Below the pieces are notes generated by a model, which did no database searches, was not told the DNA's origin, and worked only from the letters and a program-made list of their open reading frames with translations. From Ferrimonas pelagia (lineage in GTDB: Bacteria > Pseudomonadota > Gammaproteobacteria > Enterobacterales > Shewanellaceae), in NCBI RefSeq assembly GCF_039543565.1, contig NZ_BAABJZ010000006.1, positions 269,674 to 333,673 on the forward strand: DNA of 64,000 nucleotides, written 5' to 3'. Position numbers and translations under genes: made by a program. Below are positions 10,876 to 18,950 of this stretch, piece after piece (the stretch's first letter is position 1; each line of letters starts with the position of its first letter).

Positions 10876-12023
10876 ATAAATACGATGCCTTGATGGCGCG
10901 TTGTCGCACGCGTTTGGATGAGTTGGCTGCGCAAGCGCCGCTTAAGCAAGTGTCACTGCAAGACAGCATGGAAGCGCAAGGGGTTTCCCGTCGTGACTTC
11001 ATGAAATGGAGTGCGACCACCGCTGCGGTGCTGTCGTTGCCGATGTCGTTTGCGCCTATGGTCGCCAAGGCGGCGGAAGTGGCCAACCGGATCCCGCTTA
11101 TCTGGCTGCATATGGCCGAATGCACCGGTTGCTCTGAGTCGCTCATTCGCGCCGATACGCCCACCGTCGATACCCTGATCTTCGATCACATCTCGCTGGA
11201 GTACCACGAGACGCTGATGGCCGCATCCGGTTGGCAGGCGGAAGAGAATCTAGAGCACGCCTTGGAGGCCTACAAAGGGCAATACCTGTTGGCCGTGGAA
11301 GGGGCGATCCCAACCGCCAACAACGGTGCGTTCCTGACCGTCGGTTGTAAAGGCCACACCGGCATGCAGATCATCGAAGAGTGCGCCGACGGCGCCGCGG
11401 CCATCATCTCGGTCGGCACCTGTGCCGCGTTTGGTGGGGTTCAGGCGGCCAAGCCGAACCCGACTGAAGCCAAAGGCGTGATGGAGGTGATCAACAAGCC
11501 GGTGGTCAATCTCGGTGGCTGCCCACCGTCAGAGAAGAACATCGTCGGTACCCTGATGTACTTCATCATGTTCGGCAAATTGCCACCGCTGGATATGTTC
11601 AACCGTCCACGTTGGGCCTATGGCGCGCGGGTACACGACAACTGTGAACGTCGCGGTCGTTTCGATGCCGGTGAGTTTGTCGAAACCTTTGGCGATCAAG
11701 GCGCGAAGGATGGCTACTGCCTGTACAAGGTAGGTTGTAAAGGGCCGTATACCTACAACAATTGCCCCACCGAGCGCTTCAACCATCACACCAGCTGGCC
11801 GGTTCTGGCGGGTCACGGCTGCATTGGCTGCTCAGAGCCGCACTTCTGGGACACCATGGCGGACTTTGAGAAGCCACTGGGACGCCGCGAGATCCACAGT
11901 CTGGATAAGACCGCCGATGCCATCGGCGCCGCGGTGCTCGGCGTTACCGCCGTTGGGATCGGTGCCCATGCCGTTGCCACTGTGTTCACTAAAAATAAAG
12001 AAAAAGCCGAGGATGAAGCATGA
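10872..12023 (+). CDS. hyaA: [NiFe] hydrogenase small subunit
   Basis: The electron-transfer subunit of a membrane-bound uptake hydrogenase. The 383 residues begin with a long Tat leader (S-R-R-D-F-M-K at 39-45, then a hydrophobic stretch). Proximal-cluster motifs are 'ECTGCSES', 'VGTCAAFGG' and 'GGCPPSE'; medial and distal cluster cysteines lie in 'NCERRGRF', 'KDGYCLYKVGCKGP', 'NNCPTE' and 'GHGCIGCSEP'. A C-terminal hydrophobic helix (about 345-370) anchors it to the membrane beside HyaC. The two extra cysteines of oxygen-tolerant enzymes are replaced by Gly (C-T-G-C rather than C-T-C-C, and 'AFGG'), so a standard oxygen-sensitive [4Fe-4S] proximal cluster is predicted. Its end overlaps hyaB by four bases. 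Confidence 0.97.
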   Translation: MNKYDALMARCRTRLDELAAQAPLKQVSLQDSMEAQGVSRRDFMKWSATTAAVLSLPMSFAPMVAKAAEVANRIPLIWLHMAECTGCSESLIRADTPTVDTLIFDHISLEYHETLMAASGWQAEENLEHALEAYKGQYLLAVEGAIPTANNGAFLTVGCKGHTGMQIIEECADGAAAIISVGTCAAFGGVQAAKPNPTEAKGVMEVINKPVVNLGGCPPSEKNIVGTLMYFIMFGKLPPLDMFNRPRWAYGARVHDNCERRGRFDAGEFVETFGDQGAKDGYCLYKVGCKGPYTYNNCPTERFNHHTSWPVLAGHGCIGCSEPHFWDTMADFEKPLGRREIHSLDKTADAIGAAVLGVTAVGIGAHAVATVFTKNKEKAEDEA

Positions 12024-13717
12024 GTAAGCGTGTTGTTGTTGATCCTATTACCCGGATCGAGGGCCACTTGCGGGTCGAAGTGGAAGTGGATGAGAACAAT
12101 GTGATCACCGATGCTTGGTCCTCCTCGACCTTGTGGCGTGGCATTGAGACCATCATGAAGGGTCGCAGTCCTATGGATGCCGGTTTGCTGGTGCAGCGGA
12201 TCTGCGGGGTGTGTACCTTTTCTCACTACCGTGCCGGTATTGAGGCGGTTGAAAACGCGCTGGATGTGAAGATCCCTTACAACGCCGAGTTGTTGCGTTC
12301 TTTGATGCAGTCCTCCTTGTACATGCACGATCACGTGGTGCACTTCTACCACCTGCACGCGCTGGATTGGGTGGATGTGGTATCGGCGTTAAGTGCTGAT
12401 CCCGCGGCGGCGGCGCAGGAAGCGATGCGCTGGACCGATAAGCCGATCGCTGCCGGTGAAGGCGACTTGCGCGCGGTACAGGAGCGGGTGGCTAAATTGG
12501 TTGCTTCCGGCAAGCTGGGGCCGTTTGCCAATGCTTACTGGGGCAACGGCACCTACAAGTTGACCCCGGAGCAGAACCTGATCGCGGTCTCCCACTACCT
12601 CAAGGCACTGGAAGTGCAGCGAGTGGCGGCGGAGATGCTGGCCATCTTCGGTGGTAAGCAACCACACCCGCAGTCGCTGGTGGTGGGCGGGGTAACCTGT
12701 GTGCGTGATGCACTTAGCCCTGCTCGTCTGCAGGAGTGGAAACAGAAGCATGGCGAGGTCGCCGACTTCATCAACCGTGCCTATCTGCCGGATGTGCTGA
12801 TGGCCGCAGCCCAATTTAAGACCGAAGGTTCGGTACTCAAGGGCGTGGGCGTCAACAGCTTCCTGGCTTGTCAGGATTTCGCCATCGGTCGCGGCCAGTA
12901 CCTGTTCGAAGGCGGCGTGATCATGAAAGGCGATCTAGCCGGTGTGTCTGAGATCGATCATACCCTGATCAAAGAGGACGTCACCCACGCCTGGTACAAG
13001 GATGGCGACGCCAAGCACCCCTATGACGGCGTCACTGAGCCGAACTACACAGGCTTTACCAAGCGTGACACCGTTTATGGTGAGCTGCCAACCGTCGATG
13101 GCGATGGCAAGTACACTTGGGTGAAATCGCCGCGCTACGACGGTGAGCCGGTGGAAGTGGGGCCGTTGGCCTGTTTGCTGGTGAACTACGCCAAGGGCAA
13201 CAGCCGCGTGGTGCAGGCGGTGGATGGTCTGTTGGCCGCCACGGGTCTGCCGATCGAAGCGCTGTTCACCACCTTGGGCCGCACCGCGGCACGTCTGCTG
13301 CAGACTACTTTGGTGACCGAAGCGGCGCTGGAAACCTTCGATGCGCTGGTGGACAACATCCTGGTGGACGAGGAGACCTACGTCGATCCGGGCATGAAGG
13401 ACAGCGAGGAGTACGTTGGTCACTCGATGGTTGAAGCACCCCGCGGCATGCTGTCGCACTGGGTCCGCATCAAAGGCGGCAAGGTCGAGAATTACCAGGC
13501 CGTGGTGCCGACGACCTGGAACTCCGGACCGATGGACGCCAATGGTAAGAAAGGGCCGTATGAGCTCTCTCTGATCGGCATGAAGCTGGAAGATCCGGCC
13601 AAGCCGCTGGAGATCATCCGCGTGATCCACTCTTTCGATCCTTGTATGGCCTGTGCGGTGCATGTAATGGATTACAAAGGGACGGATCTGGGCCAATTCC
13701 AAGTGGGTACCGCCTAA
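12020..13717 (+). CDS. hyaB: [NiFe] hydrogenase large subunit
   Basis: The catalytic subunit carrying the Ni-Fe(CN)2CO centre. The 565 residues contain both nickel-binding motifs: 'RICGVCT' near residues 60-66 and 'DPCMACAVH' near 540-548. HyaD is expected to cut after that His, removing a 17-residue tail that starts V-M-D-Y-K-G. The start ATG overlaps the hyaA stop (ATGA) and GAGGAT precedes it, so the subunits are translationally coupled. The mature enzyme should be Tat-exported with HyaA and face the periplasm. Confidence 0.97.
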   Translation: MSKRVVVDPITRIEGHLRVEVEVDENNVITDAWSSSTLWRGIETIMKGRSPMDAGLLVQRICGVCTFSHYRAGIEAVENALDVKIPYNAELLRSLMQSSLYMHDHVVHFYHLHALDWVDVVSALSADPAAAAQEAMRWTDKPIAAGEGDLRAVQERVAKLVASGKLGPFANAYWGNGTYKLTPEQNLIAVSHYLKALEVQRVAAEMLAIFGGKQPHPQSLVVGGVTCVRDALSPARLQEWKQKHGEVADFINRAYLPDVLMAAAQFKTEGSVLKGVGVNSFLACQDFAIGRGQYLFEGGVIMKGDLAGVSEIDHTLIKEDVTHAWYKDGDAKHPYDGVTEPNYTGFTKRDTVYGELPTVDGDGKYTWVKSPRYDGEPVEVGPLACLLVNYAKGNSRVVQAVDGLLAATGLPIEALFTTLGRTAARLLQTTLVTEAALETFDALVDNILVDEETYVDPGMKDSEEYVGHSMVEAPRGMLSHWVRIKGGKVENYQAVVPTTWNSGPMDANGKKGPYELSLIGMKLEDPAKPLEIIRVIHSFDPCMACAVHVMDYKGTDLGQFQVGTA

Positions 13718-13726
13718 GGAGTGGGT

Positions 13727-14404
13727 ATGTCAGCGAGTAAGTTGTACACCCGGGATAAAGTCTTTGGCCCTGCGGTCATGTGGGGACACTGGCTGCGTGC
13801 CTTCAGTATCTTCATCTTGATCGGCACCGGCTTCTACATCGCCTGGCCGTTTCTGATGCCGTACGGTGGCAGCGACAACCTGCAACAGGGCTGGGTGCGC
13901 TTTGCCCACCTGGTGGCCGGGTTTGTGCTGTGTGCTGTGACTGTGTACCGGGCCTATCTGTTCTGCTTTAGCCGCAATGACGTTGAGCGCCGCTCCATTG
14001 GCGATGTGATCAGCCCCAATAGCTGGATCATCAATCTCAAGTCCTACCTCTTTATGGGGGAGAAGCTGCATAAGAAGGGGATCTACGGTCCGCTGCAATT
14101 TGTCGCCTACCTGGCGGTGAGCCTGGCTGCCGTGTTCATGTGTGTGACCGGACTGGTGCTGCACGCCAACGTTTATCACGACGGCTTGGGTGGGGCTCTT
14201 TACCCACTGGCAGAGTGGTTTACGGCACTGTTTGGCGGCCTGGCACCGGTGCGGGAATGGCACCATATCGGCACCTGGGTATTCATCATCTTCCTGCCTG
14301 TTCATATCTACATGGCGGTATTTAGCGCCGTGCGACTGGGCAGCTCGATGGACACCATCATCTCAGGTTACGACACCCATAAAGCCGACACAGAAGAGAA
14401 GTAA
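13727..14404 (+). CDS. hyaC: Ni/Fe-hydrogenase b-type cytochrome subunit
   Basis: A 225-residue membrane cytochrome b that passes electrons from HyaA to the quinone pool. Four hydrophobic segments are visible, with conserved histidines for haem b in 'WGHWLRAF', 'RFAHLVAG', 'LVLHANVYH' and 'EWHHIGTW..PVHIYM'. The ATG at 13727 is chosen because AAGGAG (13717-13722) sits just upstream; the frame could start two codons earlier at a GTG that overlaps the ribosome site. It abuts hyaB and overlaps hyaD by one base. Confidence 0.94.
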   Translation: MSASKLYTRDKVFGPAVMWGHWLRAFSIFILIGTGFYIAWPFLMPYGGSDNLQQGWVRFAHLVAGFVLCAVTVYRAYLFCFSRNDVERRSIGDVISPNSWIINLKSYLFMGEKLHKKGIYGPLQFVAYLAVSLAAVFMCVTGLVLHANVYHDGLGGALYPLAEWFTALFGGLAPVREWHHIGTWVFIIFLPVHIYMAVFSAVRLGSSMDTIISGYDTHKADTEEK

Positions 14405-14973
14405 TGCCAGAAAATATCCTGATCCTTGGGATAGGCAATGTCTTGTACGCCGATGAAGGGATCGGCGTACACTTTGCCCACTATTTCCAAAATAAGTATC
14501 GGATCGACGGGCCGGTTAACGTGGATTTCGCCGATGGCGGCACGTTAGCCCATGCCCTGATCCCGATGATCACTCAGTACGATCAAGTGGTGGTGCTCGA
14601 TACCATTCACTCGACCCAAGGGCAGCACGGCGATGTCTATTTCTTTGACTTCGATCTCGTGCCCCACCATATCGATTTCCAGGGCAGCGCCCACGAAGTG
14701 GAGATGTTGCACACGCTGACCATGATGGACATGGTCGGTGACCGACCCCAAACCTTTATTCTCGGTGTGATCCCCGAGGTGCTTGAATCGATGAGCTTTG
14801 CGTTGACCGACAAGGTGCAGCAGGCGGTGCCGCTGATGGAGCAGGCATTGCTGAAACATTTACGCAGTCTAGGCCTGGACTGCATCGAGCTGGCGCAGCC
14901 GGACATTAACGAGATCGCCGCGCGCTCTTGTCACTTTGGATCCGACGAGGGACAGCATGAAGCTACGCTTTAG
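14404..14973 (+). CDS. hyaD: hydrogenase maturation endopeptidase HyaD (M52)
   Basis: A nickel-sensing protease that removes the C-terminal tail of HyaB once nickel is in place. The 189 residues show the family fold start 'ILGIGNVLYADEGIG' with the Ni-ligand Glu18, a second acidic ligand in 'VVVLDTIHS', and the His ligand in 'SAHEVEML'. The start codon shares its A with the hyaC stop (TAATG), and the end overlaps the next gene by 17 bases, typical of a tight operon. Confidence 0.95.
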   Translation: MPENILILGIGNVLYADEGIGVHFAHYFQNKYRIDGPVNVDFADGGTLAHALIPMITQYDQVVVLDTIHSTQGQHGDVYFFDFDLVPHHIDFQGSAHEVEMLHTLTMMDMVGDRPQTFILGVIPEVLESMSFALTDKVQQAVPLMEQALLKHLRSLGLDCIELAQPDINEIAARSCHFGSDEGQHEATL

Positions 14974-16687
14974 TTTCCACACTGAGCAGGCGGTGCCGAT
15001 CTACGCGCGCCTGTGTAATCAGATCTTGCAGCACCCTCTGGTGAAAACCATCGGTCGTACCGAGCAGGGCTACGCCATCGAGGCTGAGGGCGATGAGGCC
15101 GAGCTGTCGGCGCTGGCGGAGCTGATAGGCAAGACCTTCCCGCTCTCCTGCTGGCTGACGCACAGCGAGACGGAGGCGATCGAGCAGTTCGATGGTGAGG
15201 CTCAGCCGTTGGCGGAGTCACGACTGGAGATGACCTACTGTCGTCACTGCCGGGATCTGCCAAGCCACAGTTGCCGCCATTGCGACAGCGTGAGTGACGG
15301 CCACTGGCTGGCAGAGCATGCCACGCTGGAGCGTTGGGTGCAGCGTCATCTTGATGCGCTGTTGCTCGACGGACGCACCGAATTTGATTGTCGCCACGGC
15401 CATCGGGAGTTGCTCTTGCTGGAGTACGTGACGCCCGCTGACGAGGCCTTGCTGTTCTGTCAGCCTCAAGCCTTGGCGGACGCCCTGCATATAGGCCGCA
15501 TCGGCCAGTTGGCACTGAGTGGCCTGGAAAAACCGCAGTTGCGACTGGTGCCGCGCTATGAATTCGTGGTGGCCCATAACCTGCCTCGGGCGCTTTATCA
15601 GGTTCAGCTGGCGGATGAACGCCTGACGCTGGCGCTGTGTGACGCGCTGGCCGCGCGGGGGATCTGCGCCGTTGCGATCCGCTCCCGCTTTGTCCCGCTG
15701 CAGCTGAGCCATTGTGATCAAACCCCGATCGCCTTGTCGCAACCGGGCGTGCAAAGCCTGATCACCCATCCACCGCGGCAACAGCGCAGCTGCTATCGGG
15801 GGATCGAAGCGCGCTGGGATGGGGAAAAGATCGCGTTTTCACCCACCACCCAGGCAGATACGGCGTTGCCGTTAGCGGCGGCAGCGGCCCTGGAAGGGGT
15901 ACGCCGTCAGGATCGCGTGCCCAAGCGCAGCGCTGTGCTCTATCTGAGTAAGCGGCATGATTCCGGACTGTTATATCGCAGTGATAGCGGTCAGTACCGC
16001 TGGTTGGTCCGCCTGCCCGAGATCAAACGCTCGGTGCGGCAGTGCCTTAATGATATCGAGGCGCGTAACGAGTCATCAGCCCGTTTAATGCAGCGATGCC
16101 GCAGTGCGTTTGGCGACAGCTTGGCGCGGGCTGAGCGCAGTGAGCTGATCGTGGGTGGCAGCGTCAGTGATGCCATGGCGATGGCAGCCTGGTTGCTGGA
16201 GCTGGAGATCCCAACGTCGGATGACGATCAGGCAATGGCTGCAGAGGCACTGATCGCCAGTGCACTGCAGCACGACAGTCCGGTTGCTCCTCGTATTGAC
16301 GCCGAGCTAGCGGGTGGTGACGGCGCACTCGAATTGCAGTGGCTGCGGGCCTTCCAATCCTGCCTGAGCTATCGCTTAGCGGGTACCGAGAGCGCCTCGG
16401 CACTGGCCTACGGGTTTATCGATTCTTTCTGTGACTTTGTTGCCACCTGGGTTGAGCAGCTTGATGCTGACTACGGCTTGGATGAGGTGATCTTGGCAGG
16501 GGATGAATTTGAAAATCCGGTGTTGCTCGATAGGTTGTTCAGCCGACTCGATCGCAACGTTAAGATCCGCCTGCCCAGCCCGCTGGATCTCGCCGGTGCG
16601 ACACTGGCAATGGGCGGTTTGTTTGTTGATCCGGCCGATCTGGCGGAGATCAAGGGGCAGGCCGCGGCGGCTGCTGAGCCCGCTTAA
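14957..16687 (+). CDS. degenerate HypF-like protein of the hydrogenase operon
   Basis: A 576-residue protein with the HypF plan but without its catalytic signatures. The N-terminal 70 residues look like an acylphosphatase fold lacking G-x-V-Q-G-V-G-F-R. A single zinc-finger-like C-R-H-C-x7-C-R-H-C follows (about residues 94-108), where HypF has two. The C-terminal third aligns by eye with the Kae1-like domain, yet 'LSGGVMQNRLL' reads 'LAGDEFENPVLL' and 'NDGGIAVGQ' reads 'LDLAGATLAMG', and the HHAH metal motif is missing. It starts at the ATG at 14957 after GAGGGA, overlapping hyaD by 17 bases. Shewanella hya loci have, as I recall, a conserved hypothetical at this place. A scaffold or delivery role in maturation is inferred. 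Confidence 0.7.
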   Translation: MKLRFSFHTEQAVPIYARLCNQILQHPLVKTIGRTEQGYAIEAEGDEAELSALAELIGKTFPLSCWLTHSETEAIEQFDGEAQPLAESRLEMTYCRHCRDLPSHSCRHCDSVSDGHWLAEHATLERWVQRHLDALLLDGRTEFDCRHGHRELLLLEYVTPADEALLFCQPQALADALHIGRIGQLALSGLEKPQLRLVPRYEFVVAHNLPRALYQVQLADERLTLALCDALAARGICAVAIRSRFVPLQLSHCDQTPIALSQPGVQSLITHPPRQQRSCYRGIEARWDGEKIAFSPTTQADTALPLAAAAALEGVRRQDRVPKRSAVLYLSKRHDSGLLYRSDSGQYRWLVRLPEIKRSVRQCLNDIEARNESSARLMQRCRSAFGDSLARAERSELIVGGSVSDAMAMAAWLLELEIPTSDDDQAMAAEALIASALQHDSPVAPRIDAELAGGDGALELQWLRAFQSCLSYRLAGTESASALAYGFIDSFCDFVATWVEQLDADYGLDEVILAGDEFENPVLLDRLFSRLDRNVKIRLPSPLDLAGATLAMGGLFVDPADLAEIKGQAAAAAEPA

Positions 16688-16699
16688 GGAGGCGTTGTC

Positions 16700-16939
16700 A
16701 TGTGTTTTGCCGTACCCTCCAAGGTGTTGTCGCTGGAGCCAGAGACGGATATCGCCGAAGTCGACACGCTGGGGCGAACCCGGCATACCTCGGTGCACCT
16801 GCTGCCAGAGATCAAGGTCGGGGACTATGTCCTGATCTCACATGGCTTTGCCATGGAGATCATCGACGAGGCGCGGGCGCTGGATAGCCTGCAACTGTAC
16901 CGTGAGATCGTCGAGAAGATGGAAGCGGGCACGATCTAA
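16700..16939 (+). CDS. hypC: hydrogenase assembly chaperone HypC/HupF
   Basis: A 79-residue chaperone of the HypC family. It starts M-C-F-A-V-P, giving the essential Cys2 that binds the Fe(CN)2CO unit or the large-subunit precursor, and has the usual small beta-barrel pattern ('VDTLGRTRHTSVHLLPEIKV', 'GDYVLISHGFAMEIID') with a helical tail. AAGGAGG lies upstream and the gap to the previous gene is 12 bp. It may serve HyaB only, as HybG and HupF do, or be the sole HypC. Confidence 0.92.
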   Translation: MCFAVPSKVLSLEPETDIAEVDTLGRTRHTSVHLLPEIKVGDYVLISHGFAMEIIDEARALDSLQLYREIVEKMEAGTI

Positions 16940-16990
16940 CCGAGAGTGGCTGCCCGGGCGATAACGCTTGGGCAGGAGCTGACGCCAAGC

Positions 16991-17035
16991 AGCGGCAAGT
17001 GGGGAGCATTCCCGGCTTGCCGCTTTGTTGTTTTT
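16991..17035 (+). terminator. terminator of the hya operon
   Basis: A 9-bp stem AGCGGCAAG / CTTGCCGCT enclosing a second GGGA/TCCC pairing, followed by a T-rich run, 52 bp after hypC. Confidence 0.85.
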
Positions 17036-17139
17036 ACTGTCCTCTTAGCTGGAACTGACCTTTCTTCTGAGCAGGAAATGGGGTAGAACAGAAACACACT
17101 GGCCATACCAGTACCCACTTCACTGAAAAGAGACGATCC

Positions 17140-18372
17140 ATGGACGCTGATCTGATCCTAGCCTCACCGCTTAAACTCAATGAATCACTCGCCATCAAGA
17201 ACCGCTTCTTTAAGTCGGCCATGAGCGAACAGCTCGGCGATCGGCACCATGATCCGACTCCGCAACTGGCTCAGCTGTATCGGCTCTGGAGCGAAGGCGG
17301 CGTGGGGATCTCGGTGACTGGCAATGTGATGGTGGATCGCACCGCGCTGGGCGAGCCGGGCAATGTGGTGCTGGACAAGCACAGCGATCTGGCCCGTTTT
17401 CGCCAATGGGCGGAGCAGGGCAGCGGTCATGACACCCAGCTGTGGATGCAGCTGAATCATCCCGGCAAGCAGATCCCCGCAATGTTATGCAAAGAGCCGC
17501 TCGCTCCCTCCGCGATCCCGCTCGGGCGTGGCCTGGAAAGCAATTTTAATACGCCTAAGGCGATGACCGAGGCGCAGATCCTCGCCACCATCGATGCCTT
17601 TGCCTATGCGGCGAAGCAGGCCAAAGCGTGCGGTTTTGATGGGGTTCAGATCCATGCGGCGCACGGTTACCTGATCAGCCAATTCCTGTCGCCTCGGCAT
17701 AATCAGCGCAGCGATCAATGGGGCGGCAGCAGTGAGGCGCGGCAACGCTTTGTGCTCGAGGTTTTCGGAGCGATCCGCCAGGCCGTTGGCCCGACATTCC
17801 CGGTGGGCATTAAGTTGAACTCGGCGGATTTCATGAAGGATGGCTTTAGCCAGGCGGAGTCGATGGCGGTGGTGGAAGCCTTGGCCGAGGCCGGGGTGGA
17901 TCTGATCGAGATCTCCGGCGGCACCTATGAGTCGCCCAGTATGGTGGGCGCCGGGGTTAAGGCATCCACCCTGAAACGCGAAGCGTATTTCCTGGAGTAT
18001 GCCGAGCTGCTGCGTCAGCGGATAGACACCCCGCTGGTGGTCACCGGTGGCTTTCGCTCCACCAAGGCGATGGAGCAAGCCGTTGCCGATAAGGTGACGG
18101 ACATGGTGGGGGTGGCGCGCTCGATGGCGTTGATCCCAGATCTGCCGACGCGGGCGTTGGCGGATCCGGCTTTTGTCGCTGATGTGACCCGTCGAACCAC
18201 AGGATTTAAAGCGCTGGATCGGGCTGCCATGCTCGATATTACCTGGTATGAGGCCCAGCTTAGGCGGATGGCTCAAGGGAAGTCGCCCAAGCCACGTTTG
18301 TCGGCTTGGGGGGTGTTAGTCGAGATCTTCATAGCCTTAGGGACACACGCTTTTATCAAGCGCAGGGCCTAA
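17140..18372 (+). CDS. NADH:flavin oxidoreductase, old yellow enzyme family
   Basis: A 410-residue FMN-dependent TIM-barrel enzyme. Family features include 'KNRFFKSAMSEQL' at the start, 'QLNHPGKQ' on strand 3, the substrate-binding His pair in 'VQIHAAHGYLISQFLSP', 'NQRSDQWGGS', 'VGIKLNSADF', and the FMN phosphate loop 'VVTGGFRSTKAMEQAV' with 'DMVGVARSMA'. No C-terminal FAD/NAD domain or Cys-rich iron-sulfur motif is present, so it is a one-domain ene-reductase type rather than a full 2,4-dienoyl-CoA reductase. It is a single gene between the hya terminator and the repeat array. The substrate is unknown. Confidence 0.88.
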   Translation: MDADLILASPLKLNESLAIKNRFFKSAMSEQLGDRHHDPTPQLAQLYRLWSEGGVGISVTGNVMVDRTALGEPGNVVLDKHSDLARFRQWAEQGSGHDTQLWMQLNHPGKQIPAMLCKEPLAPSAIPLGRGLESNFNTPKAMTEAQILATIDAFAYAAKQAKACGFDGVQIHAAHGYLISQFLSPRHNQRSDQWGGSSEARQRFVLEVFGAIRQAVGPTFPVGIKLNSADFMKDGFSQAESMAVVEALAEAGVDLIEISGGTYESPSMVGAGVKASTLKREAYFLEYAELLRQRIDTPLVVTGGFRSTKAMEQAVADKVTDMVGVARSMALIPDLPTRALADPAFVADVTRRTTGFKALDRAAMLDITWYEAQLRRMAQGKSPKPRLSAWGVLVEIFIALGTHAFIKRRA

Positions 18373-18684
18373 GCACTCAAGCGGCGAAGCCTGCGATGAT
18401 GGGCGTCGCCTGTCAGGCTGCGTCGAACCTTCTTCACTATTATTGCGCGCGCCCCACTTGATGCTGGGGTGCTCGGCGCCTTTCTCATCGGCTGCGCTGC
18501 ATCCCGGTTTTGGGCACGGCCTCCACATAGGCGCCGCTCCTCATTTCGCTCAGAGTTAGCCTGCTCCTGCCCCGGTTTATCGCCCAAACGTCATGCCTGG
18601 GAACACGCCATTGCAGCGCGTAGCGGGAGAAACCCGCGCTGGCGCGCCATATGCGGCCTCACGATCGGGGCACACCTCTTGTGC
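18373..18684. other. gene-free spacer before the heptamer array
   Basis: About 310 bp with no supported gene. It is GC-rich with scattered short inverted repeats and no clear terminator. The open frames running from here through the array exist only because the repeat lacks stop codons. Confidence 0.5.
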
Positions 18685-18866
18685 TGCTCACTGCTCACTG
18701 CTCACTGCTCACTGCTCACTGCTCACTGCTCACTGCTCACTGCTCACTGCTCACTGCTCACTGCTCACTGCTCACTGCTCACTGCTCACTGCTCACTGCT
18801 CACTGCTCACTGCTCACTGCTCACTGCTCACTGCTCACTGCTCACTGCTCACTGCTCACTGCTCAN
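18685..18866. repeat. tandem heptamer (TGCTCAC) x ~26
   Basis: About 26 perfect copies of a 7-bp unit (TGCTCAC, equally CTCACTG) span 181 bp and end at an ambiguous base (N at 18866). The unit is not divisible by three. The right end is 16 bp from a candidate -35 and 85 bp from the next start codon. The N implies that the assembly could not resolve the end, so the true copy number is uncertain. Confidence 0.97.
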
Positions 18867-18902
18867 CCTATGTTGTGGATTTTGTAGCAACCACGTTGCG
18901 AA

Positions 18903-18924
18903 TGATAATGAGATCGATTATTAT
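18903..18924. promoter_or_regulatory. Fur-box-like sequence over a candidate promoter
   Basis: TGATAAT-GAGATC-GATTATTAT shows the alternating GATAAT/ATTAT hexamers of a Fur site. GATAAT (18904-18909) can also serve as -10 with TTGTAG (18882-18887) as -35, 16 bp apart. Iron repression of the porin-imelysin-cytochrome genes is inferred. Confidence 0.5.
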
Positions 18925-18950
18925 TTCGTTGTTTTTAAGGGGGGCCAAAA

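Noticed and set aside
18685..18866. CRISPR array
   Set aside because: Units are 7 bp with no spacers and no cas genes are nearby; it is a simple tandem repeat.
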